Source: Heliocidaris tuberculata (taxonomy: Eukaryota; Echinodermata; Echinoidea; Camarodonta; Echinometridae). From it: a DNA stretch of 64,000 bases. The notes under the pieces were generated by a model. It searched no databases. It worked only from the letters and a program-made list of their open reading frames with translations, and was not told the origin of the DNA. The DNA is taken from positions 6,676,883-6,740,882 of the forward strand of contig CM046841.1 of assembly GCA_025618425.1 (NCBI GenBank), written 5' to 3'. Shown here piece by piece: positions 1-10,989 of the stretch. The translations under genes and the position numbers were made by a program. Numbering within the stretch: the first letter of the stretch is position 1; every line of letters begins with the position of its first letter.

Positions 1-413
1 CCCTTTCGAGACAATTGACCACATTTTGTGGTTTGGCCCAATAACTTTTGATTTAGAGCCTTAAAAAATATACCAGATGCATGAGCAGAAAGAGCAAAAA
101 ATTCTGCACATACTGTGTCCATTTTTGTTGCATGATCATATTGCGTTTGATGCCAGGAATTTTAAAAAGGAGAATAAGATTGAACATCCTTAAATTGGCA
201 ACACATTGAGAGATTCAAAATCATTGTTTGTTGTCCAAATTGGCAACTTTTTCAACTTTTCAACAAAGTTCCTAACCATGTATATTATTTTCAAGACATT
301 ACATCTTATTAGAACCATGTACATGTAGCACTACAAGAAAAATATTATTGTTGCCAATTTGCAGAACAAAATGTGATCAATTGAGCTCTTAAATAATTCC
401 TGTCCTGAAAGGG
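1..413. mobile_element. MITE with TTAA target site (copy 1)
   Basis: The element begins at the first base of the window with CCCTTTCGAGACA and ends with TGTCCTGAAAGGG, an imperfect inverted end of about 13 bases. TTAA follows immediately at 414-417; the left TTAA would lie just outside the window. A second copy at 18481-18852 has TTAA on both sides, which fixes these boundaries. TTAA target sites are typical of piggyBac and Kolobok transposons. There is no coding capacity, so it is non-autonomous. Confidence 0.75.
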
Positions 414-424
414 TTAAAAAGAAC

Positions 425-716
425 AGGCGCAGTCCTAGCGCAGCTGTATTTTCTGCACCTTGGTCTTAAAACCGACTGCTGAGGTACAGATAGTTGTGTT
501 TGAAGGGAGAGCATTCCCCAGTCTGATGGAATCAGGAAAGAAGGAAGTACAAGCTTATGGGACATGTATCTTCAGTTGATGGCCACAGAGGGAGGTGGAG
601 ACTTGATTGAAGTATTGCACAGCAGGTACATCAACCAAGGAGTTTAGGATGCGGTACACCATCACATCACCTTGAACTGTGCTCGCCTTTCTTCAAGGGC
701 AGGCCACTGCAGTTAT
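425..716 (-). pseudogene. 3' remnant of a non-LTR retrotransposon reverse transcriptase
   Basis: Read on the minus strand, this segment encodes the C-terminal tail found after the reverse transcriptase domain of jockey/RTE-like LINEs: WPALEERRAQFKVM, then a 2-base frame slip, then MVYRILNSLVDVPA, and later FFPDSIRLGNALPS. An in-frame stop follows KIHVP. The frameshift and stop show it is dead. Everything upstream of the tail (endonuclease and catalytic FADD box) is missing. The family assignment rests on the LEERR, YRI..LV and FFP..IRLWN-like motifs and was not checked by alignment. Confidence 0.7.
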
Positions 717-943
717 AGACCGAAAATTATGTCTCTCGTTCATTAGCCTTTTATTATTTTGACAGGGTCGGCTATTCACTTAGAGACAGAAACTCTGCTG
801 TGCAAACTTACTGATAGCCGACGAACAGTCGGCATGTACTTGTAAAAAGGCTTGTAGACCCCCTTTTTTAGAAATATTTTTACAAATTGAATAGATTAGG
901 CCTAGGCTCTAAACATTCACGAATCTGTTCACTTACCAATTTG

Positions 944-1459
944 ACTGTTTTATTCCTTGTAATGCTCCTTTTTCAGGTAATTCAGGGTCCAAGTTATTCT
1001 CCGTTTGAAAATCTTGCCGCCGTATTCAAACGGTTTCCACTGCGCAGGAATGAAGATAACATCGCACCCGTTCTAGTCTACGTACAAGGGAAATTTATTA
1101 TGAAGGGAAAAAATCAATGTGTGCGAGTTTGTTATGAATTCATCACATTTTTCCCTTCATAATAATTTTCCCTTGGGCGCTAATGCACTTTCGTATCCAT
1201 GCGCATAATACCCTACCCCTATCCCTAGCCCTAACCCTAGGCCTAGGGTTAGGGTTAGGGGTAGGGGTAGGGTACCCAATGCGCATGGATACGAAAGTGC
1301 ATTAGCGCCTTTCCCTTGTACGCAGATCAGAACGGCTGTGATGTTATCTTCATTCCTGCGCAGTGGAAACCGTTTGAATACGGCTGCAAGATTTTCAAAC
1401 GGAGAATAACTTGGACCCTGAATTACCTGAAAAAGGAGCATTACAAGGAATAAAACAGT
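944..1459. mobile_element. Foldback (palindromic) element with telomere-like core
   Basis: The arms at about 944-1230 and 1241-1459 are near-perfect reverse complements. The left end reads ACTGTTTTATTCCTTGTAA and the right end is its complement. The same four bases, TTTG, flank both ends. The centre (about 1210-1273) is a head-to-head array of CCCTAA-like and TTAGGG-like units. The left arm holds an extra palindromic insert of about 80 bases (about 1096-1175, ends TTATTATGAAGGG and CCCTTCATAATA) that the right arm lacks. Short ORFs on both strands arise from the arms and are not genes. Confidence 0.75.
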
Positions 1460-1687
1460 TTTGGGACCCCTAGGAAGCAGAGCTTGTGGATTGGGCCCCT
1501 TATACATGTACGTAATATGAGTAAATAATGTATATTATATAACTTATAAGAAATAAGATGGCAAGATGAAATATAAATACAAAGAGTCACTCATGGGACC
1601 ATCACTATATGGGGCTGTGTCAATTTTGGCCTGTCACAACCTCTAAGACTAAGCTGAAGAGGTACATGTAAAAACACCAATATAATT

Positions 1688-2008
1688 GTTGAATGTTGTC
1701 CAAACTACGCCCCGAAAAAGCCTTCACTGCGCTCGTAGACACGAAGTGTCCCGTAATGTCATCGACTTACAGTCAATCACGCAATTTTCAGATCCACCAT
1801 ACGTTAGACAAGACCGCTACTGTATGCATGCAGAAGACGCACAATCAAAATGCGTGCGATGACCGCGCGCTGCTTGTAGCGGTCTTGTCTAACGTATGAT
1901 GGATCTGAAAATTGCGTGATTGACTGTAGGTCGATGATAGTACATGACACTTCCGGGTCTACGAGCGCAGTGAAGGTTTTTTCGGGGCGTCTTCGGACAA
2001 CATTCAAC
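1688..2008. mobile_element. Foldback element, arms about 140 bp
   Basis: The sequence starts with GTTGAATGTTGTCC and ends with the exact complement GGACAACATTCAAC. The arms match, with scattered mismatches, up to a loop around 1825-1870. There is no coding content. No clear target duplication is visible, so the superfamily is unassigned. Confidence 0.75.
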
Positions 2009-2609
2009 CTACAGGTAACCATTAAAATCAATATTTCACATTTTTTCCCCAATATTTTTTAATTCTAGGGTAAAAATGGGGTTTTAATATTCTAAAGCTA
2101 TGGTGAAGAGGAGATGAGAGAAGCTGGCTCACGGTAAAGGTGATTTTCAGGAGGTTCTTTAGGCTCTAAAATGGCTGGTCTGTTGTTGAGTGGGGTTAAA
2201 AAACCAGGCTCTGTGAAGAGTAGCATCAGCTTTTTTTTTTTTACTCTTTAAAGAGCCTTCCAGGCTAAACATGGCTTCCTGAGTTTCAAGTATGTGCAAC
2301 TTGGAGTCTACCAAATAGATAGTTTTGACACATAATTTTGAACCTAGACCTCGGCTTGATTTGAGGAAGCATTTCTTCAGCAACAAAATTGTGGTTGTGG
2401 AATAGTCTCCCTGAATATGTTATCTCAGCAACTTCTGTAAACTGCTTTAACTTTTTTAAGAATAGACTAGTCTAGATAAATACTGGTCTAAAAACCATGA
2501 TCTTGTTTACGAGCCAGTATAGGCTGTATGAGTCATGTCTACACACATTCTTGTCCTTTCCCACACATAATCGACTTGGTAATTAAGACAATGGAAAATG
2601 TGTAGACTA

Positions 2610-4480
2610 TAGGGCTGGGACTAAAAACCGGGTACCCGAGTCCCGCCCGAGAGCCTCGGGACCCGGGTCAAAATATTAGATAACCGATACCCGAAAATGA
2701 GTATTTAATTATCATCTATGTATGTACACGACAAGGCGGTAGATGAACGTCGAACAGCCATTTACTATTTACATGTAAAAAAAAATCCATGTAGCGCTCT
2801 AGCGCACCATTGCAGTGATGCGCTTTTGATTCGTTCAACTCACTGTGAAACATAACCTTACACATTCGTATACACAGAGAGCAAAGCTCACTGCCGCTAT
2901 TCGGAGACTGCTCATTGGTTCATTGAACCCATGACATAATTTGCATTTAGTGCCCTTCCCCCTTCTTTGCAGTGAACGATAAGTCTATGAGCGATTAATG
3001 GGCGTAAAGTTCACAAACTCATGCATATTCAACAGTCGCTCCACACTCGCACGTGGCATCTCACAACTCGTACACTATTAAACAGGTATTTTTAACATCG
3101 ACGATCACGATCTGACACTGTCACAATATCCTGAAACTTTAGCAAAGAAGTTACCAATTACTGAAATCAGATTAAGAGTACATGAACGATATATCCAAAA
3201 TAATATCCTTCATTGTTCATGCGAAAGTGAAAAGCAAGGCTGTGAGAAGCAAAGGATGTCTACATGCAGTGCGCGCGATTAACATTTTCATTCATAAAAT
3301 TGGGCTTGTGACGTCATTTCATGAGCGGTCCGTTAATAACAAGTCATGACAAGTCATATGCCAGCCAGCCAATGAAGGTATGCGCCTTTTTTTTTTCTTT
3401 TTTCTTTTTTCCTTTCATATACCGCGGCGGCATTGGGCGGAAAGGCGCTTTGTATAAACAGATCGAATTTCAAAAGGGAACCGCATGTGTGTGTTAAAGG
3501 ATGATGTTGCAGTCGGACAGAGAAGAAAATGTTGGCTTGATGATTTTTTTTTGATGAATGATGAGTTTGATGAATGATGATATTTGATGTCTGATGAAGA
3601 TAATTGTTTTGATGATGTTATTATCTTGATAATGATGATATGATGATGATGATGTCTTTGATGATTATGATGATCGATGATGATATCAATGGTGCTACTG
3701 GCGAAGAGAGAGGACCCGGCATGTATTGATGATTTTATGTGTACTAGTAGTGGTACGTGTGTGTGAATTTCAATAATTGGCGGGTTGATCACACGTTGAG
3801 AATGAAACTGTCGGTGAGACGATGACCGCGTGCGTGAGGACTCGCAATGTGTATAATTAGAGTATGAGGAGTGTAGATACTACAGAAAGCTCGCCATTTT
3901 CGCCAGGCAAATCAATACTCCGTGTGAACAGTGAAGTTTGTGTACAAAGTGAGTAAGTGACTCGATCTCTACGATCACGATGTCAAAATTCCCAAGAGCT
4001 GCCCGTAAAAAATCATTAAGAATCATCATGATCATCGTCTCAAACGAGTTTTTCTTCATAAGATTTCTTTGTATTCCCCTTCCTTTTTTATAAGTACATG
4101 TACATTCATGTATTTTGGATAAACATGTGCGAGGGACTGTTGACCGCGCGTGACTACCTAAGGCGCTGGCGCGCTGGCATGATTAGACGGTAGACGATTT
4201 CTACAGATTAGATTTAGGCGGCTTATGCCTATCCTGTCTTGCGCCCACGCGATTTCCTCCGCCTGTTTTGTTGTTGTTGTTGTTGTTTTTGTTTTTGTTT
4301 TTTCCTCGAATGGTTTATTTCAGTTGCCAAACACAAAGGAGTTTTCCCACAGTGTTTGTAGCTTCTTAGGGGTAAATATTGGCTTGTAATTCGTGTTATA
4401 TCATTTTCGGGTAACCGGGAACCCGCCCGAAAAATAGTCGGGTTCCCGAATTGAAAAAATACCCGAAACTCCCACCCCTA
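2610..4480. mobile_element. Non-autonomous hAT transposon with 8-bp target duplication
   Basis: The left end is TAGGGCTGGGACTAAAAACC and the right end, read inward, is TAGGGGTGGGAGTTTCGGG. The exact octamer GTAGACTA flanks both sides (2602-2609 and 4481-4488). An 8-bp duplication with CAGGG/TAGGG-type ends is the hAT signature. Both subterminal regions carry several CCCGA/TCGGG motifs, as expected for transposase binding. The 1.87 kb interior has no ORF resembling a transposase. It contains a GAT-rich microsatellite (about 3540-3690) and otherwise unrecognised sequence. Confidence 0.85.
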
Positions 4481-4727
4481 GTAGACTAGTAGTATAACCA
4501 CATGATACGACAAGCTACGATCGATGAACAGGCATTCATCCTACAATACTAGCCTAGACCCTATATCATCGTGGGATTAAAGTAAAGTAAGTAAATAATT
4601 CTTATACATGTACAAGCTTATCTGAAGATAACCTTGTACTCAGACTAGCTCTTTTATGGGTGAATAGGCTTCAATAGCTATTGTGTGTATCAGCAGGCCC
4701 TTTTCCAGGCTAGAATCATTCATACAG

Positions 4728-5300
4728 GAGAGGAAAAAAATTATTTAAAATTTCACTTTCAATTCTGAATCCCCTAACTTGTGGCACAGTAAGAGTGGAA
4801 GAGTCCATAAATCAGGTAATCTAGCAAATTTAAGAATATTAAATCTTGCTTAGAGCAATTTTGTTGTCTTTTTTTTACTGCTGCAACAGTGAATGTTGGA
4901 CACAGTCCCACATAGGCAAGGGCCCATGCACTCGTGCTTCCGAACCATTCGGTTCCACTTGAGATCACGTACCCCTGCTGAATGTGCAGCCTGCAGTAAT
5001 AGTCCTAACCAAAACATAATAAATATCAAGGTAAAATTGAAACATCACTTACCAATACGTTGCCTTGGGTCTACTCTTGAATTTGATGTAAAGTTTCTGC
5101 ACCCCGGTATTGAAAAAGCTGAATTTTGGAGCTTGAAAGTTGTTTGCCGTGACTGGGCTGAGGTAACAGTTGATTGTACCGTTTTTATGTATTTTGCTGC
5201 CCTCTTGTGCCCGATATAGAAGATTACTTTTGGGGGTTCCGTGGTATGAGCCGCCGTTTGTAAATTTATTATTTAGACAATTTTTTTTAATATAATTCAA
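4728..5300. repeat. Diverged dispersed repeat with exon-like segments
   Basis: The part at about 4728-4930 resembles a second segment at about 14530-14760. Both share an AGGAGA...AAATTATTTAAA stretch, AATCAGGTAAT, and GACACAGTCC followed by CATAGG and GGGCC. On the minus strand a good acceptor (after 5167, reading CTCAG) and a strong donor (GTAAGT next to 5062) bracket open sequence, and another acceptor precedes 4996. These could be exons of the gene that starts at 6666. However, the repeat match and the lack of a recognisable protein make that weak. Confidence 0.35.
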
Positions 5301-6615
5301 TAATTTACCTTGTCAAATAATTATTCGTATGAAAATGTCATAGAATGAGTACAGGTATTTATGAATAATAATTTTCATGTTTTTAATTATTTATAAATGA
5401 TGATTTAACAATATCCATTATTTATATTTATCTATTTTGCTTTCAAGTATAAATGATTTCACAATATTTATTTATGTGAAGGGGGGGGGGGGGAGGATTC
5501 ACTTATCACGATTTATAAATAACAATTGTCACAATATCCAATATCTTTGCTTGACACTGTATCCCTTAAAAGGGAATCGGTAACTTTGTGGAGTAATAAA
5601 TTGAATTTTTGTATCTGTCTTGTATAATGATGTTCAGAAGGATGAATAAATAGCGAGGCATAGAAAGGTTTTCAAATATACAATGTTATTATTAAGAAAA
5701 AGTGTGATAAGCTTAAATCAACAGACACATTAAACAAGAGCATTACGAATACATAAGTAAAAAAAATCCCAACAGATATCATGCTTAGTTACAACAATAG
5801 TTTATTTACAGATCCACAAATTTTTCAGCCTCTCCCTCTCCCTCTCCCTTTATCAATTTTTTAAGTGGAAAAATATATACAAATGATATAGAACGCTCTA
5901 CAGTTTCTTTAAAAAATATAACTTCACAAACGGCGCCTCATAACGACAAGGGTCGGCAGTATTTTTTCCCCGTCCGATTTTCCTATTACAACCACCATAC
6001 CACCGAAAATGCTCCGATGCCAGAGACGACTTGCTTTGGAAGGTGGTAAGATTTGTCTTTTTTATCATTAAGTTTGAAAAATTAATGATAATTTTACCAG
6101 CTAGACCTAGCTTCAATACCTAGTCACCCCTCCGGAGTAAATAATTTACTTCATGGTGAGGTAAAAGAGCGTGAGTTAGGTGAAACTTAGTTTCAACATA
6201 CCCGTAATGTAAGAGGAGTACGAGGTTATAATCATAACCTAGTACATTGGATGAGTGGGCCCATGAGTGGTAAAGACTAAAGTAATGTGGTCAGTAGTCA
6301 GTGGTACTAGTCCTGATGTTCAGGGGCAGCTTATTCCATTCTTTAAGACAAAATATTGAAAATGAGTTAAGAGCAGTATGACTATGAGTTCTTACTTTTT
6401 ACGTAAGGTTGATGAATAAGGTTTTTCTGACGTGTAGACTCTAGATCTAGACCCTATTAATATTAAATAATAGGGGTCTAGACTACTCAGTCAAAGCTCA
6501 GCCTCAGTCAAACAGTCAGTCATAATCTTTATCTTTACTCAGCTCCATATTCTAGAACTTTTCCTCAAGATCTGTCATTCTTAAAGATAAAGTATTGCTT
6601 AAATATAATACTTAC

Positions 6616-6666
6616 TTTCTGTTCGTTTTCCATTGTATCACCGTTCGCTTTCTCGTCCGAGGACAT
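6616..6666 (-). CDS. Probable first coding exon of an unidentified gene
   Basis: The ATG complements 6664-6666 in the context AAAACCATGTCC. The 17 codons read MSSDEKANGDTMENEQK and end exactly at a consensus donor, AAA|GTAAGTATT. The acidic, charged N-terminus suggests a cytosolic or nuclear protein, but the peptide is too short to identify. Upstream on this strand are promoter-like motifs (see next entry). Later exons would lie at lower coordinates. Possible candidates near 4.9-5.2 kb overlap a repeat and do not join in an obvious frame. The claim of a real first exon is inference from start context, donor and promoter motifs together. Confidence 0.4.
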
Positions 6667-6800
6667 GGTTTTCTCAATCACACATGTTTTACACGTAAAT
6701 CAATGGGCAATGTTTGCAAAATGGCGGCACCCATAGCGCGCCTGTGTTAGCCAATGGGGAACCAGCACAGAATTTTTCTCAACTCGTTTGCGCCATCTAC
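6667..6800 (-). promoter_or_regulatory. Putative promoter with YY1-like and CCAAT motifs
   Basis: Just upstream of the 6666 start codon lies AAAATGGCGGC (plus-strand reading, about 6718-6728), which matches the YY1 core found near transcription starts of housekeeping genes. GCCAATGGGG follows (about 6750), an inverted CCAAT box relative to the gene. No TATA box is evident. The combination fits a TATA-less housekeeping promoter on the minus strand. Confidence 0.4.
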
Positions 6801-6959
6801 GGTATCAAAAATTCCATCGATGTGACAAGAACACGGGCATATTATCATTCTGGTGCATAATTGTATGCATTTTTGATTGTTTGTTGTAGTTTTCTTGCTG
6901 TTGATTTTTAAAACAAAATAAACCAGTCAAACCAGAGGACTGACCTTGCAAGGTGGGTG

Positions 6960-7800
6960 GTGGTGGTAGTAGGTAGGGGCATGGGGGGGGGGGGGGGCAG
7001 ATAGCCAGGGGGCTGAATGGGGGGGGGGGGGGTCAGTGCCAGAAACAAAAAAAGCGAGAGCTAAAAAGCGGGAGAAGTGAGACAAAAAAGCCTAAAATAA
7101 AGTAAAAAGGAGCTACGAGCTGTTACCTTTTATTCAAAATTTGCTCAAACGTCGCGCGGGAAGGGGGAAATAACTCCCCCCCCCCCCTGCACCCACACCT
7201 GTTACATACAGTAAAATATTGCGTCCAAATTATTGAAAAGCAGTCAGGGCGTCGAACCAGTGGCGGATCTACATAGGGGAAAACCGGCCCGTGCCCCCCT
7301 TCTGAAACCCAACTGGCATGCCTTAAGTAGACAATGATCCCCCCTCCCATATTGAGTACTTTTACGGCACTGTGCCCCCTCTTTTACAAAATCCTGGATC
7401 CGCCCCTGCGTGGAACTATAACTTTCCGCCTTAATTTAAAAAAAAATTGTTTGCTAGGAGCTGTTATCTTTTTCTCAAATTTGTTAAAACGTCAGAGCTT
7501 TCGCGCTTCGCAGGGGAGGGGGAAACTTCCCCCTCCTTGCACCCACCCCTGTTACAGTGCATTATTGAATCCAAATAATTGAAAACCAGTCCGGGCTTCG
7601 AACTAACTTTCCGCCTAAAAAAGGGTGCTGCGAGCCGTTATCTTTCATGTCTTTTTCTCAAATTTGCTATAAAACGTCAGAGCTTTCGCTCTTCACGCGG
7701 GAGGGGTGAAACTCCCCCTCCCTGCACCCTCCCTGGGGAGCACGCAAATTTCGCATGCTTCGCGTTCTCACAACCACCCCCCCCCCCCCCCCCCCCCCAG
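6960..7800. repeat. Degenerate tandem repeat (about 190 bp unit), locus 1
   Basis: At least three diverged units share TCAAATTTGCT, AAACGTCAGAGCTTTCGC, a GGGAGGGGGAAAC/CCCCCTCC segment, CACCCCTGTTACA, and AAATAATTGAAAA followed by CAGTC and GGGC.TCGAACTAACTTTCCGCC. Poly(G) or poly(C) runs separate parts of the units. A hAT MITE is nested inside at 7258-7408. The same family forms a second block at 60085-60730. Short ORFs here are not genes. Confidence 0.75.
7258..7408. mobile_element. hAT MITE (151 bp) nested in tandem repeat
   Basis: The ends are CAGTGGCGGATCTAC and the inverted form ATCCTGGATCCGCCCCTG. The flanks CGTCGAAC (7250-7257) and CGTGGAAC (7409-7416) form an 8-bp duplication with one mismatch. 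Removing the MITE restores the ...TCGAACTAACTTTCCGCC sequence of intact neighbouring repeat units, so the insertion came after the tandem array formed. Confidence 0.85.
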
Positions 7801-8172
7801 ATGATTTCGTATCCCGCCGGTATAGGCTATAGTGTACATGTATCTATTAGATGCCTATTATGGCGGTAAATGCTAGGCAAAATTTAAATGGCAGATGGAT
7901 AACAAGAAGAAGAAGAAGACAATAATTAAACGATGAGTGACGAATTAACAAGGGAATGTGAGATTGAAGAATAAGAAGGGGAAGTCGCGTGACCCTTACT
8001 GAAGGCCAATGAAGACCGACAAGCTAGCTCTCGTGATCCGTGATATTTAGGGCCCGGGACACGCCCCCCCCCCCCCCAGGCCCCCTTTGAAATAAAAGTG
8101 TACATTGTGCCCCCATTCTTGTAATCACTGTCCATACTTTGTGCGATAAGGATCTCTGAATTCTGAAGCTAT

Positions 8173-9541
8173 ATGAATGAATGAATGAATGAATGAAAGA
8201 ACTTTATTACCAAAAATTGATCACAATATAGTATACATTTGAAAAACAAATCTTTGGTAATAGGACACCACTAGATAGCAATACTGCTAGTAGGGCGTGG
8301 CGCCCTTGAGACAAATATGAATAATCATGATAATACACTTACATTATAAATGGATTACATTCCTTGTAAAAATATTACATGACATAAAACAGAGTAGTTA
8401 ATATCTACACTAGACAGGTAAGATGGTATTTACAATGGGTGTTGAATATACTCTTAATAAATGATCTTTTGCATGTTGCTGTACAGAATGAATGGAAAGA
8501 GCATTTTCTTCTGATATCTTTTGGCAGACTATTCCATACTTCTGATCCTGCAAATGATATCGATTTTTTTTCCAGTGCTCTGTTCTCACTTTAGGCAAGA
8601 GTAGCGTCTTAGCATCTTTCTGCCTTGTACCATATTGGTTATCAAAAAACTTACAATAATCATATATTGAATGAGGCAGTTGTTGGTTTATCAACTTATA
8701 CATAAATGTTGACACTGAAAATTTGTACAATTTGAAAATGTCCAATATACGTAATGAATGAAATAAGGGCGCGGTAGGTGATCTATATTTGCTAAAAGTA
8801 ATTGCCCTTATTGCCATCTTTTGCATAACACAAACATTATTTATAGTTGCAGCTGATGTGCATCCCCATACCTCAAGACCATATATGTGTTTGGATAAAT
8901 GAATGATATAGTAATAAAAGTACCCTCTTTGGAACAAAATGTCTCACTTGATATAGAATTCCTACTTTCCTGCGGAGTATATTACAAACAGAGTTGACAT
9001 GATCAACCCAAGTAAGATGCCTGTCAAAATGAATACCAACGATCGGGGCAACATACACTTCTTTTAATATATGATCTTTCATTTTGACCGACCCTTCAAC
9101 ATGGACAGACTTACGTCTTGGCTTGATAATCGTAAAGTTAGTTTTCTTAATGTTAAAAGTAATATTATTGGCATCACACCATTGACTAATGTATGCTAGA
9201 TTCTCAGTTACTTCTAATAAATCAATATGAGAATTTTCTGGTGGAAAAGAATGAAATATATTCGAATCGTCTGCAAACAATCTGAAATTAAAGTAATCTG
9301 ACGATTTAGGCAGGTCATTTATATACATCAGAAAAAGAGTAGGGCCTAATACAGATCCCTGTGGAACTCCACACACTATTGATGACCTCTTTGATGTAGC
9401 ACCATTATGATGAACAAATTGGGATCGATTACTTAGATAGTCACGAAACCATTTTAAAGGCAGTCCTCTAATACCGTAGTTTTGTAACTTATGCAAAAGT
9501 ATATCATGGTTTATTGTATCGAACGCTTTGGCAAAATAACA
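8173..9541 (-). pseudogene. 5'-truncated LINE reverse transcriptase (CR1/jockey-like)
   Basis: The minus strand encodes the C-terminal half of a non-LTR reverse transcriptase, about 400 residues. Motifs in order are AKAFDTINHDILLHKLQNYG (palm), CGVPQGSVLGPTLF, the catalytic FADD at about 9270, and a thumb region with LTWVDHVNS. Just after YHSFIQTHI the frame breaks at an AT-dinucleotide run (about 8881-8890), consistent with a 2-base deletion, and continues as YGLEVWGC to a stop at 8410. The N-terminal reverse transcriptase part and endonuclease are absent; the LINE match stops near 9541. The 3' end (8173-8197) carries a short ATTC-type tandem tail, as in CR1-like elements. It is a dead insertion. 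Confidence 0.85.
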
Positions 9542-9659
9542 CTCCCTGCCCCCAGCCACTATAGTGCCCGACACAGTAACCCATGCCAAGAGAAGGTGTC
9601 GTGTATTGCGGTGACAAGAAGAGGGGGGGGGGGGGATAAATGAATCCAAGCCGAAGATG

Positions 9660-9790
9660 TCTTTCGACTTCCTCAGAAATTTATTATGAAACAATTATAA
9701 AGAGGAGATACAATCACTCAGGAAAAAAAATGTATCTTTTCTTAATTACTGTTCCAGAATAGATTTTTGAGGAAGTCGAATGACGAAAGT
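9660..9790. repeat. Short imperfect palindrome
   Basis: CTTTCGACTTCCTCAGAAA at about 9661 pairs with TTTTTGAGGAAGTCGAATGA and CGAAAG ending at about 9788, giving a foldback with arms of about 25 bases. There is no coding content. Confidence 0.5.
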
Positions 9791-10540
9791 TGAAATTACT
9801 CGAGTATCCTCACTATCCTGCGTCATTTTTGGCTTGAATTCATCCAGGAATTGATCACTATAATTATGATCTGTATGTAGCGGCACGCATTTTTGCCAAA
9901 ATGCTCTGAGCCACCTTCTAATAATTATTCAATGATTTGGATCGCTTTAGGATGTTGAGGGCGTTATGCCAGTCAAAATGTCAAGGTCCTAGAGAGAAAA
10001 GGGTTTAGGAATCGGGTAAAACAAGATCAGACAGTGTATTCACAGAAATAGGGTGAAAGTTTATTGACATATAACTTTGGGGATCGTTTTATGTATTTGT
10101 TATTACTGTATAGGGCATGGGTGGTGTTTCAACTTATTTGGAGATGGTCCCTGACCATGTTGTTAGGATTAATGAATAATTTCATACACTGTGTCCCGTC
10201 TGGTATGCAGACAGTTCCGATATTAGTATGAATGATATTCATGTTAACAAAGATGTTTTCGCAATCTATTCATAGTTTTGGGGACTTCAAGATTCTTGCA
10301 AATATTTAAGTAGGCTTACCCGAACATATTTCTGGGGTTGTAAGCCATGTCTTTCTTTGAGAGGGTAGAAAGCACGTGCTTCTTTTGTATTTGAAATTGA
10401 TTGAAAAGGGGTTGAGGTAGTTTTTCTGTTTTAGAAAAGAGTTTTAATGGGTCAGAGATAAGATACGTAATAGGGTCTAGAAGATTATGGTTTATTGGTT
10501 GTTAAGACGTATACAGTCGGGGAGGCACTTGGATGCGGGC
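9791..10540. other. Intergenic stretch without a recognised gene
   Basis: There are no ORFs over 60 codons and no recognised splice-bounded coding sequence on either strand. It leads into the minisatellite at 10541. Confidence 0.5.
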
Positions 10541-10715
10541 CCTTCTGTTAATTTTCGCTGTTAAGTTAGGTCGGGGGGAAACCTTCCGTTAATTTTCGCT
10601 GTTGATTTAGGTCGGAGAGAGCCTATGTGAATTTTCGCCGTTAGGTTGGAGAGAGCCTTCTGTTAATTTTCGCCGTTAAATTAGGTCGGGAGAACTTTTC
10701 GTTCTGCTGTTATGT
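10541..10715. repeat. Minisatellite, about 40-bp unit, 4-5 copies
   Basis: The repeated unit is roughly CCTTCTGTTAATTTTCGCTG followed by TTAAGTTAGGTCGGGGGAAA. Copies begin at about 10541, 10583, 10623 and 10656. They differ by small deletions, and the last copy is degraded. Confidence 0.75.
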
Positions 10716-10989
10716 TCCGCAGGACGCCCATCCCAGTTAATTAAGATTTGCTATATTTTCGTCATCCTTAATATGATTTCTTCGTCTTAATAAATATGTT
10801 CCACTGACACTTCATTTATTTCACTCTCGTTTCAGACTTGTTTGTTTCTGAGACTTTTAATTCAACGAGAGATTGAGATTGTTTTTACCATATCGAAATA
10901 GTTCCTGATGAGAAATGAGATTGATATCAACTTATTTTGAAAGGACAGAGAATCGAGATGGCTGTTAGATTCTGAGAGGACTTCAAATG

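Noticed and set aside
887..1507. Two ORFs sharing TVLFLVMLLFQVIQGPSYSPF
   Set aside because: The shared peptide comes from the inverted arms of the foldback at 944-1459, not from duplicated genes.
3415..3792. 125-codon minus-strand ORF rich in His and Ile
   Set aside because: It is a translation of the GAT microsatellite inside the hAT element, with no family motif.
4893..5219. 108-codon plus-strand ORF as a gene
   Set aside because: It overlaps a repeat also seen near 14.7 kb and shows no family motif.
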